A stretch of 64,000 bases of DNA from Alkaliphilus pronyensis (GTDB taxonomy: Bacteria; Bacillota; Clostridia; Peptostreptococcales; Natronincolaceae), in contig NZ_WBZC01000010.1 of the NCBI RefSeq assembly GCF_009017275.1, positions 124,001-188,000 on the forward strand. The letters are read 5' to 3'. The notes beneath the pieces were generated by a model. That model was not told where the DNA came from. It made no database searches and was given only the letters and a program-made list of their open reading frames with translations. Positions 16,698 through 26,223 of this stretch are shown one piece after another; the stretch's first letter is position 1, and the number at the start of each line of letters is the position of its first letter. The position numbers were made by a program, and so were the translations under genes.

Positions 16698-18371
16698 ATG
16701 TTAAAGAAAAGATTAGGAGACTTATTAACCGATGCAGGTTTACTTACTAAAGCCGATATGGAATATGCACTTCAAGTTCAGAAAAAAAAGGGCAAAAAAC
16801 TTGGTGAAATCCTTATAGAAGAGGATTTAGTTAGTGAAAAGCAGATAATAGAAGTTCTTGAATTTCAGCTGGGTATACCCCATATGGACATAACAAAATA
16901 TTACATTGATCCTGAAATAACAAAGCTCGTCAGTGAAAAGCTAGCTAGAAGACATGAATTAATACCAATTAAAATTGACAGAAGTAAATTAATAGTAGCA
17001 ATGACAGATCCTTTAAATATCTATGCAATAGATGATGTAAAAATTGAAACAGGTATGGAAATAGAGCCAGCAATATCCACTAAGCAAGATGTTTTAAATG
17101 CAATTGAACAGTACTATGAGAAGCAAAGTGCTGAAAAGGCACTAGAAGAGTTTAAAGAGCAATACAATATGGAAAGCATTGAAAACATTGATGAAGAGAT
17201 ATTAAATGTTATTAATAATGCACCTGTTGTTAAGCTAGTAAATTCGATAATTAAACAGGCTATTAAATATAGAGCTAGTGATGTTCATATAGAGCCATTT
17301 GAAAAGCATTTAAGGGTACGCTTTAGAGTTGATGGTGATTTACAGGAGATAATGACTCCTGCAAAATCAACCCATTCAGCTATAGTTACCAGAATTAAAA
17401 TAATGGGAAAAATGGACATAGCAGAAAAAAGATTGCCTCAAGATGGAAGAATTGAAACTGTAATAGACGGTGAAGAAATAGATTTAAGGATTTCCACCTT
17501 ACCAACTGTTTATGGAGAGAAAATTGTAATTAGAATACTAGACAGAAGGAGCTTTTTAAAATCAAAAAATCAAATTGGCTTTACAGAAGAAAACCTTAAT
17601 TTATTCAATAGTATAGTTAAAAATCCAAATGGAATTATCTTAGTTACAGGTCCAACAGGAAGTGGTAAAAGCACCACCCTATATTCCATTGTTAAAGAGC
17701 TAAATAAAATTAATAAGAATATAATCACTGTAGAAGACCCTGTAGAGTATCAAGTTGATGGAGTTACACAGGTACAGGTTAATAGCAAGGCAGGGTTAAC
17801 CTTTGCCAGTGGATTAAGATCAATCTTAAGGCAGGACCCAGATATAATTATGATAGGAGAAATAAGAGATGTTGAAACAGCTCAAATTGCTGTTAGAGCA
17901 GCTATAACAGGGCATCTAGTTCTAAGCACAATGCATACAAATGATACTGCTTCAACTATTTCAAGACTTTTAGATATGGGCATTGACTCTTACCTAGTTT
18001 CATCATCAATTGTTGGAGTAGTAGCACAAAGACTGGTTAAAAAGCTATGTAACCAATGCAAGGTTAAATATACACCAGATGAAAAGGAAAAGACAATTTT
18101 AAGCATCAGTAAGGATACTTATATTTATAGAAGGGAAGGCTGTGGAGCATGTAATAATACTGGCTATAAGGGCAGAACAGCTGTTCATGAAATAGTGTCG
18201 ATAAATAAGGATATTAGAGGTATTATTGATAGAGGTGGTAGTATAGATGAAATTAGAGATTCTGCTGCAAGAAAGGGTATGACAACTCTGAAGGGCTCCT
18301 GTAGTCAGTTGGTGTTGGAGGGCATTACATCAATGGAGGAATTAATAAAAGTAGCCTACAGTACAGACTAG
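16698..18371 (+). CDS. pilB: Type IV pilus assembly ATPase PilB
   Basis: A 557-residue extension ATPase of the GspE/PilB family. The N-terminal GspE_N domain (residues 1-150) precedes the motor domain with Walker A GPTGSGKST (near 317), the Asp box, Walker B IIMIGEIRD and the His box. The tetracysteine zinc site is CNQCKVKY...CGACNNTGY near residues 450-485. It energises pilin addition at the cytoplasmic face of the membrane. It is the first gene of the locus and pilT follows after 11 bases. Confidence 0.95.
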   Translation: MLKKRLGDLLTDAGLLTKADMEYALQVQKKKGKKLGEILIEEDLVSEKQIIEVLEFQLGIPHMDITKYYIDPEITKLVSEKLARRHELIPIKIDRSKLIVAMTDPLNIYAIDDVKIETGMEIEPAISTKQDVLNAIEQYYEKQSAEKALEEFKEQYNMESIENIDEEILNVINNAPVVKLVNSIIKQAIKYRASDVHIEPFEKHLRVRFRVDGDLQEIMTPAKSTHSAIVTRIKIMGKMDIAEKRLPQDGRIETVIDGEEIDLRISTLPTVYGEKIVIRILDRRSFLKSKNQIGFTEENLNLFNSIVKNPNGIILVTGPTGSGKSTTLYSIVKELNKINKNIITVEDPVEYQVDGVTQVQVNSKAGLTFASGLRSILRQDPDIIMIGEIRDVETAQIAVRAAITGHLVLSTMHTNDTASTISRLLDMGIDSYLVSSSIVGVVAQRLVKKLCNQCKVKYTPDEKEKTILSISKDTYIYRREGCGACNNTGYKGRTAVHEIVSINKDIRGIIDRGGSIDEIRDSAARKGMTTLKGSCSQLVLEGITSMEELIKVAYSTD

Positions 18372-18382
18372 GAGGAAAATAG

Positions 18383-19438
18383 ATGAATATACATGAAATG
18401 CTGGAAAGAGCCATAAAGGAAGGGGCTTCAGATATACACATTACTGTAGCTGTAGAACCAACAATTAGGGTCAATGGTAGTCTGATATCCATTGGGGGAG
18501 AAGAATTAAAGCCTGAGGACACCAAAAACCTAGTAAAGCAGGTGTTAAGAGAAGAGGATTTTTCTTATCTACAACAGAATGGTGAGGTGGATTGCTCCTA
18601 TTCAAGCCCTGGACTTGGCAGGTTTAGAGTAAATGCCTTTAAGCAAAGGGGCAGCTATGGAATGGCATTAAGAATTGTTTCTTTAACAATACCTACCATG
18701 GAGGAATTAGGTGTTCCAATGATTGTAAAGGAAATGGCAACAAGACCAAGGGGCTTAATACTTGTGACAGGTCCAACTGGAAGTGGAAAATCAACTACTT
18801 TAGCTTCTATGATAGATCTTATAAATAAAGAAAAGAACTGCCATATTCTAACACTTGAAGACCCTATAGAGTATTTACATAAACATAATAAAAGTATTGT
18901 TAATCAAAGAGAAATAGGCAATGATTCCTATAGCTTTTCAAACGCCCTAAGATCTGCCCTTAGGCAAGACCCAGATGTTATATTGGTGGGTGAGATGAGG
19001 GATTTAGAAACAATTGCAATAGCAATTACTGCTGCCGAAACTGGTCATCTTGTCCTTTCTACACTTCATACCTTAGGAGCAGCAAAAACAATAGATAGAA
19101 TAATTGATGTATTCCCCCCCCATCAACAGCAGCAAATAAGGGTTCAATTAGCATCGGTTATACAAGGGATTATTTCTCAGCAACTATTACCAAAAGCTGA
19201 TGGCAATGGAAGGGTTGCAGCCTTTGAAGTAATGACAGCAACACCTGCCCTGCGGAATTTAATCAGGGAGGGGAAGACCCATCAAATTCAAAATTCAATA
19301 CAAACTGGCTCGAAATTCGGTATGCAAACAATGGATTCATCCTTAGTTAATCTTTATAAAAGGAATGAAATATCTAAGGAAACCCTTTTAAACCAGGGAA
19401 TGGATAGAGAGGGAATAAAACGTATGATAGAGATTTAA
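18383..19438 (+). CDS. pilT: Type IV pilus retraction ATPase PilT
   Basis: A 351-residue hexameric ATPase that powers pilus retraction and twitching. It has the short PilT-type N-terminal domain (SDIHITVAVEPTIRVNG), Walker A GPTGSGKST near residue 130, Walker B VILVGEMRD, and ALRNLIREGK, which matches the AIRNLIRE box that marks true PilT rather than PilB. Its presence implies a retractable pilus. It has an AGGAGG site overlapping the pilB stop region. Confidence 0.95.
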   Translation: MNIHEMLERAIKEGASDIHITVAVEPTIRVNGSLISIGGEELKPEDTKNLVKQVLREEDFSYLQQNGEVDCSYSSPGLGRFRVNAFKQRGSYGMALRIVSLTIPTMEELGVPMIVKEMATRPRGLILVTGPTGSGKSTTLASMIDLINKEKNCHILTLEDPIEYLHKHNKSIVNQREIGNDSYSFSNALRSALRQDPDVILVGEMRDLETIAIAITAAETGHLVLSTLHTLGAAKTIDRIIDVFPPHQQQQIRVQLASVIQGIISQQLLPKADGNGRVAAFEVMTATPALRNLIREGKTHQIQNSIQTGSKFGMQTMDSSLVNLYKRNEISKETLLNQGMDREGIKRMIEI

Positions 19439-19468
19439 TACACTCATATATTAAAATGAGGTGAAAAA

Positions 19469-20683
19469 ATGCAAACCTTTAAATATAAGGCAACTACTGC
19501 TGAGGGCAATACAATTGAAGGAACACATCTAGCCAATAATAGGGATGATGTTGTAGTTATGCTAAGAGAAAAAAAGCATTATCCAATAAAGGTCGAGGAA
19601 TTCCATGAAGGTAAGGATATTAAGGATTTATCATTTAGCTTTGGCAAATCAGTTAAAACCAAGGATATAGCGATATTCTGTCGCCAGTTCTATACTATGC
19701 TAAACGCAGGAATAAGCATCGTGGCTTCCTTAGATATATTGAGAAGACAAACAGACAATGGAAAGCTAAGAGAAGAAATAGCAGGAGTTTATGAGGATGT
19801 CCAAAAGGGACAAACCCTCTCGGAGGCAATGAAAAATAGGAAAAGAACCTTTCCAGGCTTATTATTAAATATGGTTGAGGCTGGAGAGGTAAGTGGTAAT
19901 TTAGATGCTATTATGAGTAGATTAGCCTCTCATTTTGAAAAGGAAAATAAAATAAACAATAAGGTTAAAACAGCAATGGTGTATCCAATAATCTTAAGTG
20001 TTCTTGCTGTTGGGGTTGTAGTTTTCCTATTAACCTTTGTTATGCCAACCTTTATTGGAATGTTTGAAGGTAGCGGAGTAGCTTTGCCTCTTCCTACAAG
20101 GATTCTTTTAGATGTAAGCAACATCTTAACCACCTATTGGTATATATTCACTGTCTTTATAATTATAGCAATAGTTGGCTTTAAGGCCTTTATCACCACT
20201 GAAGCTGGAAGATATTCCTTTGATGAGTTTAAACTAAAGCTTCCAGTTATAAAAGAAACAATAAAAAAAATATCAACTTCAAGATTTTCAAGAACGTTAT
20301 CTACACTACTTGCAAGTGGTATACCTCTACTTGAGGCCCTAGACATTGTTTCTAGGGTGGTTGGCAATAAGGTTTTAGAAAAGGGAATATTAAAATCAAT
20401 AGATGAGGTTAGAAGAGGTTCGACACTGGCGAAACCAATAAAAGCCATTGGATTTTTCCCTCCTATGCTTGATTCAATGATAAAAATTGGAGAAGAGTCT
20501 GGTGCTTTAGACGATATTTTAGAGAAAACTGCAAGCTTCTATGATGAAGAGGTGGACTCAGCAATTCAAAAGCTAACAGCAATGCTGGAGCCATTAATGA
20601 TAATAATTATGGCATTAATTATAGGTGCTATAGTAATTGCGATGATATTACCAATGTTTGATATGATGAACACGATACAGTAA
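19469..20683 (+). CDS. pilC: Type IV pilus inner membrane platform protein PilC
   Basis: A 404-residue membrane platform protein with the duplicated GspF domain: first copy about residues 65-190 (FCRQFYTMLNAGISIVASLD), second about 270-395 (FSRTLSTLLASGIPLLEALD). Membrane segments lie near 168-192, 215-238 and 373-395. It couples the PilB and PilT motors to the pilin in the membrane. It follows pilT by 30 bases. The long repeat-filled gap downstream separates it from the pilin gene. Confidence 0.94.
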   Translation: MQTFKYKATTAEGNTIEGTHLANNRDDVVVMLREKKHYPIKVEEFHEGKDIKDLSFSFGKSVKTKDIAIFCRQFYTMLNAGISIVASLDILRRQTDNGKLREEIAGVYEDVQKGQTLSEAMKNRKRTFPGLLLNMVEAGEVSGNLDAIMSRLASHFEKENKINNKVKTAMVYPIILSVLAVGVVVFLLTFVMPTFIGMFEGSGVALPLPTRILLDVSNILTTYWYIFTVFIIIAIVGFKAFITTEAGRYSFDEFKLKLPVIKETIKKISTSRFSRTLSTLLASGIPLLEALDIVSRVVGNKVLEKGILKSIDEVRRGSTLAKPIKAIGFFPPMLDSMIKIGEESGALDDILEKTASFYDEEVDSAIQKLTAMLEPLMIIIMALIIGAIVIAMILPMFDMMNTIQ

Positions 20684-20689
20684 AGGCAG

Positions 20690-20885
20690 GGAATAGGGAA
20701 TAAGTAATAAGTAATAAGTAGAATTGAAAATTGAAAATTGAAAATGGAAAATTGAAAATGGAAACAAGAAGACATAAACAAAATTAAAAGTGAAAAGTGA
20801 AAAATTAAAAACACTAACCAAGTTAAAAATTGAAAATGGAAAATTAAAAATAAAAACACAAAACCTAGTTGAAAATTGAAAATTG
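20690..20885. repeat. Degenerate heptamer repeat block upstream of the major pilin
   Basis: Tandem, degenerate 7-base units: AATAAGT near 20700, then AAAATTG/AAAATGG from about 20720 to 20760, with scattered further units to 20885. No gene is visible; open frames crossing it are low-complexity. Its units resemble the reverse complement of the block downstream of the pilin, so the pilin gene lies between inverted-type repeat arrays. Confidence 0.8.
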
Positions 20886-20947
20886 TAGTTAATACCTACC
20901 AGTAATTACTGGTGGTATATATATAAAAAAACTAAGGAGGAGATTAT

Positions 20948-21304
20948 ATGATTAAAATGTTTAGTAAAAGACTAAAAAACAGAAAAGGCTTTACTTTGAT
21001 TGAACTTATTGTTGTTATTGCTATTTTAGGTATATTAGCAGCAATAGCTGTACCAAGGTTTGCAGATGTTACATCAAATGCACAACAAAGGGCTAATGAA
21101 TCAACTATTAGAACCATAAAGAGTGCTGTAACAATGGTAGAAGCTCATTTTGCAACTTCTTTTGATGGTACTGAGTCAAGCCATATTGATAAGCTTAATG
21201 AATTTCTAGATCAAGTAACAGTAGTAAATGGTGATACACCGGTTGACGATAATTGGGCAATTTCCGATGATGGAAGTACAATATTACACCCTGCTAATCA
21301 ATAA
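20948..21304 (+). CDS. pilA: Major type IV pilin
   Basis: A 118-residue prepilin. A short basic leader ends KNRKG and cleavage before FTLIELIVVIAILGILAAIAVPRF gives a mature pilin with the conserved Glu at position 5. The remaining 90 residues form a small globular head without a cysteine pair. AAGGAGGAG precedes the ATG. It is set apart from pilC and pilD by about 260 and 320 bases of repeats, which fits separate, stronger expression of the pilus subunit, but no promoter is obvious in the repeats. Confidence 0.93.
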   Translation: MIKMFSKRLKNRKGFTLIELIVVIAILGILAAIAVPRFADVTSNAQQRANESTIRTIKSAVTMVEAHFATSFDGTESSHIDKLNEFLDQVTVVNGDTPVDDNWAISDDGSTILHPANQ

Positions 21305-21327
21305 ACGAGTCTTATAAAAACTTATAC

Positions 21328-21346
21328 GGAGGGGGAAAGCCCCTCC
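21328..21346 (+). terminator. GC-rich hairpin after the major pilin gene
   Basis: GGAGGGG (21328-21334) pairs perfectly with CCCCTCC (21340-21346) around a GAAAG loop, 24 bases after the pilin stop. No T-tract follows, so it may stabilise the pilin mRNA 3' end or pause polymerase rather than terminate fully. Confidence 0.6.
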
Positions 21347-21595
21347 AACCACAATTCAACATTTAACATTTAACATTCAACATTAATCATTATTCATTAC
21401 TCATTTAACAATGTCTTTATGTTTTCATTACTCATTACTAATTACTAATTACTCATTGTTCTTTTATTACTCATTAATCATTAATCATTTAACAATGTAT
21501 TTATGTTTTCATTACTCAATAATAATTGCTTTTTCATTACTAATTACTCATTACTAATTACTAATTGCTCTTACATTACTCATTGCTCTTTAAAC
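21347..21595. repeat. Degenerate heptamer repeat block downstream of the major pilin
   Basis: A 250-base stretch of tandem 7-base units: ATTTAAC/ATTCAAC first, then ATTACTC/ATTACTA. Inside it a 33-base segment at 21402-21434 recurs at 21486-21518 with one mismatch; the offset is 84 bases, exactly twelve heptamers. No gene is visible in the block, and the prepilin peptidase starts 27 bases after it. Confidence 0.82.
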
Positions 21596-21621
21596 TTTAT
21601 GTCAACAAAAGGAGGACAAGC

Positions 21622-22380
21622 ATGGTTTTTTTAGCTTTTATACTTGGTTTATTAATAGGCTCCTTCTTAAATGTATGTATTTTTAGAATTCCTCTAAATA
21701 AGTCCATCGTTTTTCCTAGCTCCCATTGCACAAGCTGTTCTAGTAGCTTGAAGGCAATAGATTTAATACCTGTATTTAGCTATGTGATGAACAGAGGCAG
21801 GTGTAGGTATTGTAGCAGTAAAATCTCAACTCAGTATCCTATTATTGAGTTTTTAAATGGTATTACTTATATGCTTTTATTTATAAATTTTGGTGCTTCT
21901 ATAGAGTTTTTAAAGTATGCACTTCTTTGTAGTGTATTGATTGTAGTTTTTGCTATCGACTATTATCATCAAATAATACCTGATGGCTTAAATCTATTTC
22001 TTTTTGCATCAGGAATAATATTACTTGGTATTGAAAATATAAACAACCCTAGGGCTCTGTTAACCAACCTATTGGGTTTATTATTGGCCGGTGGCTTCTT
22101 TCTACTAATAGCTATTATATCAAAGGGTGCTATGGGTGGAGGAGATATTAAGCTCATGGCAGTATTGGGCTTTTGGTTTGGAATAAAAGAAGTGGTTTTA
22201 ATCACCTTTTTATCCTTTCTAATAGGTGGAATATTATCCCTAGTATTTATTTTATTAAAGCTAAAGGAAAAAAAAGACTTTATACCCTTTGGGCCCTTTA
22301 TTGTAGTTGCCACCATAGCAACAATATTTTATGGTGGCGAAATTATAAACTGGTATTTTTCAACCTTTAGCGTGCTTTAA
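21622..22380 (+). CDS. pilD: Prepilin peptidase (leader peptidase / N-methyltransferase)
   Basis: A 252-residue membrane aspartyl protease that cuts prepilins after Gly and methylates the new N-terminus. The N-terminal methyltransferase part has two CxxC pairs (CTSC, CRYC); the catalytic aspartates lie in AIDYYHQIIPD and GGGDIK. Seven to eight membrane helices are predicted. ATG 21622, with AGGAGGAC in front, is preferred to an upstream in-frame ATG inside the repeats. It serves the four prepilins of this locus. Confidence 0.94.
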   Translation: MVFLAFILGLLIGSFLNVCIFRIPLNKSIVFPSSHCTSCSSSLKAIDLIPVFSYVMNRGRCRYCSSKISTQYPIIEFLNGITYMLLFINFGASIEFLKYALLCSVLIVVFAIDYYHQIIPDGLNLFLFASGIILLGIENINNPRALLTNLLGLLLAGGFFLLIAIISKGAMGGGDIKLMAVLGFWFGIKEVVLITFLSFLIGGILSLVFILLKLKEKKDFIPFGPFIVVATIATIFYGGEIINWYFSTFSVL

Positions 22381-22415
22381 TGTGTTGAATTGTTTATTGT
22401 TGAGGTGAAGCAATA

Positions 22416-24149
22416 GTGTTTAGATATGATTTTAATATAAAAAAGACAAGTGGATTTACTTTAATAGAAATAATTATTGCAATTACCATTATTGGAATAA
22501 TTTCTGTGTCTATACCCCCTGTTTTTGCCTTTGTAGCCCGCAGTAACGAATACAATAGAATTAGCTTTACAGCTGCAAATTTAGCAAACGAAAAAATGGA
22601 ATATATAAGGTCCTTAAGCTTTGCAGAAATTGGAACTGTTGGAGGTAATCCCTCTGGTACATTAGAAATGACTGAAGCTAAAGAAATAAATGGTAGAAGC
22701 TATACAATACAAACTATAGTGAATTGGGTGGAAGAGGGTGACTGCTCAGCTGGAGGTAGTGCAGACTGGGACTATAAATCCATTAGAGTAATAGCAACAT
22801 CTACAGCCACAGCAAGTGGTATAAATGTTTCAAAGGAGCTTGAATCATTAATTGCCCGTGATTCTGAACAGCCTGCCTTTACTGGCTCAAATCTTAGAGT
22901 CTGTGTTTTTAGAGGATGGAATCCTAGCTTTGATCCTCTTAATCCAGTTTATGTTGGACCTGTTAAAGACGTTTCTGTATCAATAATTGGTCCTTCAATT
23001 GCAACCGTCATTTCCAATCATAAGGGGTCAGCACTTTTCTTAGACATAAATAATGGCACCTATGATGTAGAGGTGGATGCAGGATTTTTAAATATGATTG
23101 TACTCCCTAACACCTTTCCTAAGGAGATAGAGATTACTGACGGAAATACAACCCAAGAATTTGCCTTTGTAGAGTATCCCTGTAGACTAAGTATTAAACT
23201 AATAGATTTAGATACAAAGAATCCAATTGTTTTAAATGAGGAAAGCTTTTCAGGTGGTCAGTTAACCCTTAACCATCCATATGATAATATTTGGGTAAAA
23301 ACCTTTAACTCTACTGATTCAATGGGTCTATTACCAAATGACCTATTTTCTGGACTATGGCCTGTAGGTGCCGGTTATTCAGGTTTATATTCATTTGATG
23401 ATATTAACATACCTGGTTATATCCCTTCCCAAAAACCGGTATGGGATGCTGATAAGGATGAAGAGTGGATGGGAGATTTTGAAGCACCAGATACAACTAA
23501 AAACCTTAAGCTTCTAATAATACCACTACCACTTCCTAGTGATACTACAGTGGAGTCCTTAGATGAAAACTGGACCATGGCAGACAGTGTAAATATAACA
23601 GCCAATAACCCATTAAAGGATGGTATTGCCTATTATACAGAAGATGATATCAAATACTTAACAGATAGTATATTTTCAACTAACCACCCCGCTGACAAGC
23701 TAGTTTTAGCAGGTGGTAGCCCTCAGTATACTGCAGGTGGATTATTTTTCACCAACAGCAAATTAGAGGTTTCATCCCACTCTAATCTGAGATTAAAGGC
23801 AAACAATGTGGTCATTAAGGGTCAGGTAGAAATTCATAAGCACAGTCATCCAGATAATGATGGTAAGCTGACACTAAATATTATTAATGGTGACATTGAA
23901 TCTAGCTTTGGTACTATAGCTGTTAATCAGTTTATAATAGAAGAGCTAAAGGATGGGTCAGAATTAGAGGATGGCAACGGAAATAAAGGAATTAGTGGTA
24001 GACAATATGGTAAAGTGTATTTTGCATCAGATGTTTTATTGGATGATACCCTTTTAATAGAAAAGGGGGCTTATTATTTTCCCGATGGATTTCAATTACC
24101 AACCGATGCAAGCAAGTCTCCACAAGAAGGCGGATTAATTTCTAGATAA
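22416..24149 (+). CDS. Large minor prepilin (PilV-like)
   Basis: A 577-residue protein starting at GTG with GAGGTGAAG upstream. The N-terminus TSGFTLIEIIIAITIIGIISVSIPP is a class III prepilin signal with Glu5. The very long extracellular part includes an Ig/carboxypeptidase-like region near residues 165-260 (VKDVSVSIIGP, NNGTYDVEVDAG) and a repetitive beta-rich region near 420-560 (LEVSSHSNLRLKANNVVIKGQVEI). Most minor pilins are under 250 residues, so this is probably a tip-located adhesive pilin. Exact function unknown. Confidence 0.82.
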   Translation: MFRYDFNIKKTSGFTLIEIIIAITIIGIISVSIPPVFAFVARSNEYNRISFTAANLANEKMEYIRSLSFAEIGTVGGNPSGTLEMTEAKEINGRSYTIQTIVNWVEEGDCSAGGSADWDYKSIRVIATSTATASGINVSKELESLIARDSEQPAFTGSNLRVCVFRGWNPSFDPLNPVYVGPVKDVSVSIIGPSIATVISNHKGSALFLDINNGTYDVEVDAGFLNMIVLPNTFPKEIEITDGNTTQEFAFVEYPCRLSIKLIDLDTKNPIVLNEESFSGGQLTLNHPYDNIWVKTFNSTDSMGLLPNDLFSGLWPVGAGYSGLYSFDDINIPGYIPSQKPVWDADKDEEWMGDFEAPDTTKNLKLLIIPLPLPSDTTVESLDENWTMADSVNITANNPLKDGIAYYTEDDIKYLTDSIFSTNHPADKLVLAGGSPQYTAGGLFFTNSKLEVSSHSNLRLKANNVVIKGQVEIHKHSHPDNDGKLTLNIINGDIESSFGTIAVNQFIIEELKDGSELEDGNGNKGISGRQYGKVYFASDVLLDDTLLIEKGAYYFPDGFQLPTDASKSPQEGGLISR

Positions 24150-24170
24150 ATATTTATAGAGGAGAAAGAA

Positions 24171-24719
24171 ATGGGTAAATTGTCAAGCAACATTATTAAT
24201 TTAAAAAATAAGGGCTTTACAATGCTTGAACTAATATTGGTAGTAGCCCTAATGCTAATTGTTCTAAGTGGCATATATGGTCTTTTTTTCTTTTCTTTAA
24301 ATAGCTATAATGACTCCATTGACGAAGCTAATTTACTACAGGAGTCCAGTACCACCCTTATGTGGATGGATAGGGAAATTAGACAGGCCACTAGGCCCAT
24401 TCCAGCTACAGCAGCAGTAGAATTGGTAGGTAATAATAGATTAGATATTTATACCTATATAAATGATGATCTTAAAAGGGTTAGCTATAGAATTCAAGAT
24501 GGAGCATTACAAAAATCAATAAATGAAACAAATGAAGACCCAGTTAGCTGGGAAAGTATTATAACGGCAGTCGAACCGTTATTAGATCAATTCAGTAACC
24601 CACTACCCTATTTTCAATTAGATAATAAAAGTGTTAATGTAAGGTTTAAAGTAACTATAGGGGATAAGTCTATTGATATTAATAATACATATTTTGTTAG
24701 GTCTAAGGGGGTTATATAA
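24171..24719 (+). CDS. Minor prepilin (PilW-like)
   Basis: A 182-residue protein with the prepilin signal KNKGFTMLELILVVALMLIVLSG near residues 12-35, including Glu5, followed by the helical spine and a beta-rich head. The SSTTLMWMDREIRQATRPI segment is typical of PilW/ComGF-like minor pilins. GAGGAGAAAG precedes the ATG. It overlaps the next gene by one base (TAATG), indicating coupled translation. Confidence 0.82.
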   Translation: MGKLSSNIINLKNKGFTMLELILVVALMLIVLSGIYGLFFFSLNSYNDSIDEANLLQESSTTLMWMDREIRQATRPIPATAAVELVGNNRLDIYTYINDDLKRVSYRIQDGALQKSINETNEDPVSWESIITAVEPLLDQFSNPLPYFQLDNKSVNVRFKVTIGDKSIDINNTYFVRSKGVI

Positions 24720-26176
24720 TGCTTCAAAAATGCTTTAGATCTGAGGATGGACTTATAATGCCCATTGTTTTAGTACTAATTATGATTATAATGCTTTATG
24801 CCTTATCAGCTATATCTATAGCCAGTAATCAAACAAAGCAAAGGGACTTGCAGGCTTCAATGACAGATGCATTACATTATGCAGAGGCAGGTGTACATCG
24901 TTATTTATGGAGCCTTAATAAGATAGAAGCAGACCAACTGGAGCTAGATAATCCCTTTAGCTTTGGAGAGGGCAAATACATAATTGAAATAATTGAGAAT
25001 GGCGAGGGGACAGTAAGGCTTCGATCTACAGGATGGGCTAACTCAAATGAGAATACAAAGAGAACAATAGAGGCACAGCTAACAAAAAGAACCTTTACAC
25101 AAAATGTATATTTATCAAACAATGATGGATCAAATATATGGTGGACTTCAGGTGATACAGTATATGGACCTATGCATACCAACACAAAGCTAAGAGTATG
25201 GAATGAACCAGTATTCTATGGACGTGTTACTCATTCCAATAATATTGTTTATTATCCTAGCACTGAAAGATATGAGCATACAGGCTCTGTAGGAAGTAAT
25301 AATCCTCAATTTTTAGGAGGTATAGATAGAGTTCAACCAATGATATTTCCTGAATCAAACACTGAGTTACTTACAAGAGCAGAACAGGATGGATATGTTT
25401 ACTATGGAAGAACCTCTATAATGCTTAATAGTAATGGAACAATAACAACCCGTAATGGTAACAGAAACGGAGGTAGCCCTGAAACAAGACCATTACCAAA
25501 CAATGGTGTCATATACATAAATGGTACATCAAGCTCTACAGCCTATGAAAGCATATCAAGCAAGTTTAATATTAATAGAGGAAATGCTTTTATATCAGGA
25601 ACCTTAAGTGGAAAACTAACCATTGCAGCAGCAAACAACATATATGTAACCAGTAAAGATCCAACAAATTATAATTTTCACTCTGCCACCGATACAGGAG
25701 GAGTAAAATATTCAACCACTGGTTTTAGCTTGAACAGCCTAACAGGTGAAGTAAATGTAACTGATCCTGAGGAAGATATCTTAGGCTTAATTGCCAACAA
25801 CTACATATGGGTTTTAACAACTGGATGGTTTACAACCAATGGTGGCACATCAACCATATCAGCCGCTAATATTATAGAAATAAATGCTGCCATATTTGCA
25901 ATAAATGGGGGCTTTGGTAATGATAGTGCAGATAGCTATAACAGCACTTACCCAAGACTGAGTGGTACAGAAGGGACAATAATCATAAGGGGAGCCTTAA
26001 TTCAAGATAGACGTTATCCAGTAGCATGGATAAGCTGGAGCAATTTTAGGGGCTATAATAAAGACTATGCCCATGACCCACGGATGCTACATCAATCGCC
26101 ACCTCATTTTATTGAGCCTACAAATGCAGGCTGGGAAATCTTCAGCTGGAGAGAGGTAAACCAACATGTAGAATAA
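24719..26176 (+). CDS. PilX-like minor pilus protein, DUF4900-type
   Basis: A 485-residue protein. The N-terminal helix (EDGLIMPIVLVLIMIIMLYALSA) resembles PilX proteins, in which the prepilin site is atypical (here DGLIMPI in place of GFTLIE). The extracellular part contains NVYLSNNDGSNIWWTSGDTVYGPMHTN, similar as I recall to the DUF4900 domain that follows PilX-type N-termini, then a long Asn/Thr/Ser/Gly-rich beta region. No cell-wall anchor is seen, so it is probably assembled at the pilus tip with the two minor pilins upstream. Confidence 0.75.
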   Translation: MLQKCFRSEDGLIMPIVLVLIMIIMLYALSAISIASNQTKQRDLQASMTDALHYAEAGVHRYLWSLNKIEADQLELDNPFSFGEGKYIIEIIENGEGTVRLRSTGWANSNENTKRTIEAQLTKRTFTQNVYLSNNDGSNIWWTSGDTVYGPMHTNTKLRVWNEPVFYGRVTHSNNIVYYPSTERYEHTGSVGSNNPQFLGGIDRVQPMIFPESNTELLTRAEQDGYVYYGRTSIMLNSNGTITTRNGNRNGGSPETRPLPNNGVIYINGTSSSTAYESISSKFNINRGNAFISGTLSGKLTIAAANNIYVTSKDPTNYNFHSATDTGGVKYSTTGFSLNSLTGEVNVTDPEEDILGLIANNYIWVLTTGWFTTNGGTSTISAANIIEINAAIFAINGGFGNDSADSYNSTYPRLSGTEGTIIIRGALIQDRRYPVAWISWSNFRGYNKDYAHDPRMLHQSPPHFIEPTNAGWEIFSWREVNQHVE

Positions 26177-26223
26177 TTTTAACTACAAAGACTTTACTAT
26201 AATAAAAAATGGGAGGAAAACAC

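Noticed and set aside
20566-20859. Reverse-strand frame across the repeat block before the pilin
   Set aside because: Its product is Phe/Ile/Leu low-complexity sequence generated by the heptamer repeats and the 3' end of pilC.
21347-21595. CRISPR array candidate
   Set aside because: Units are 7 bases and tandem, with no spacers, and no cas genes are nearby.
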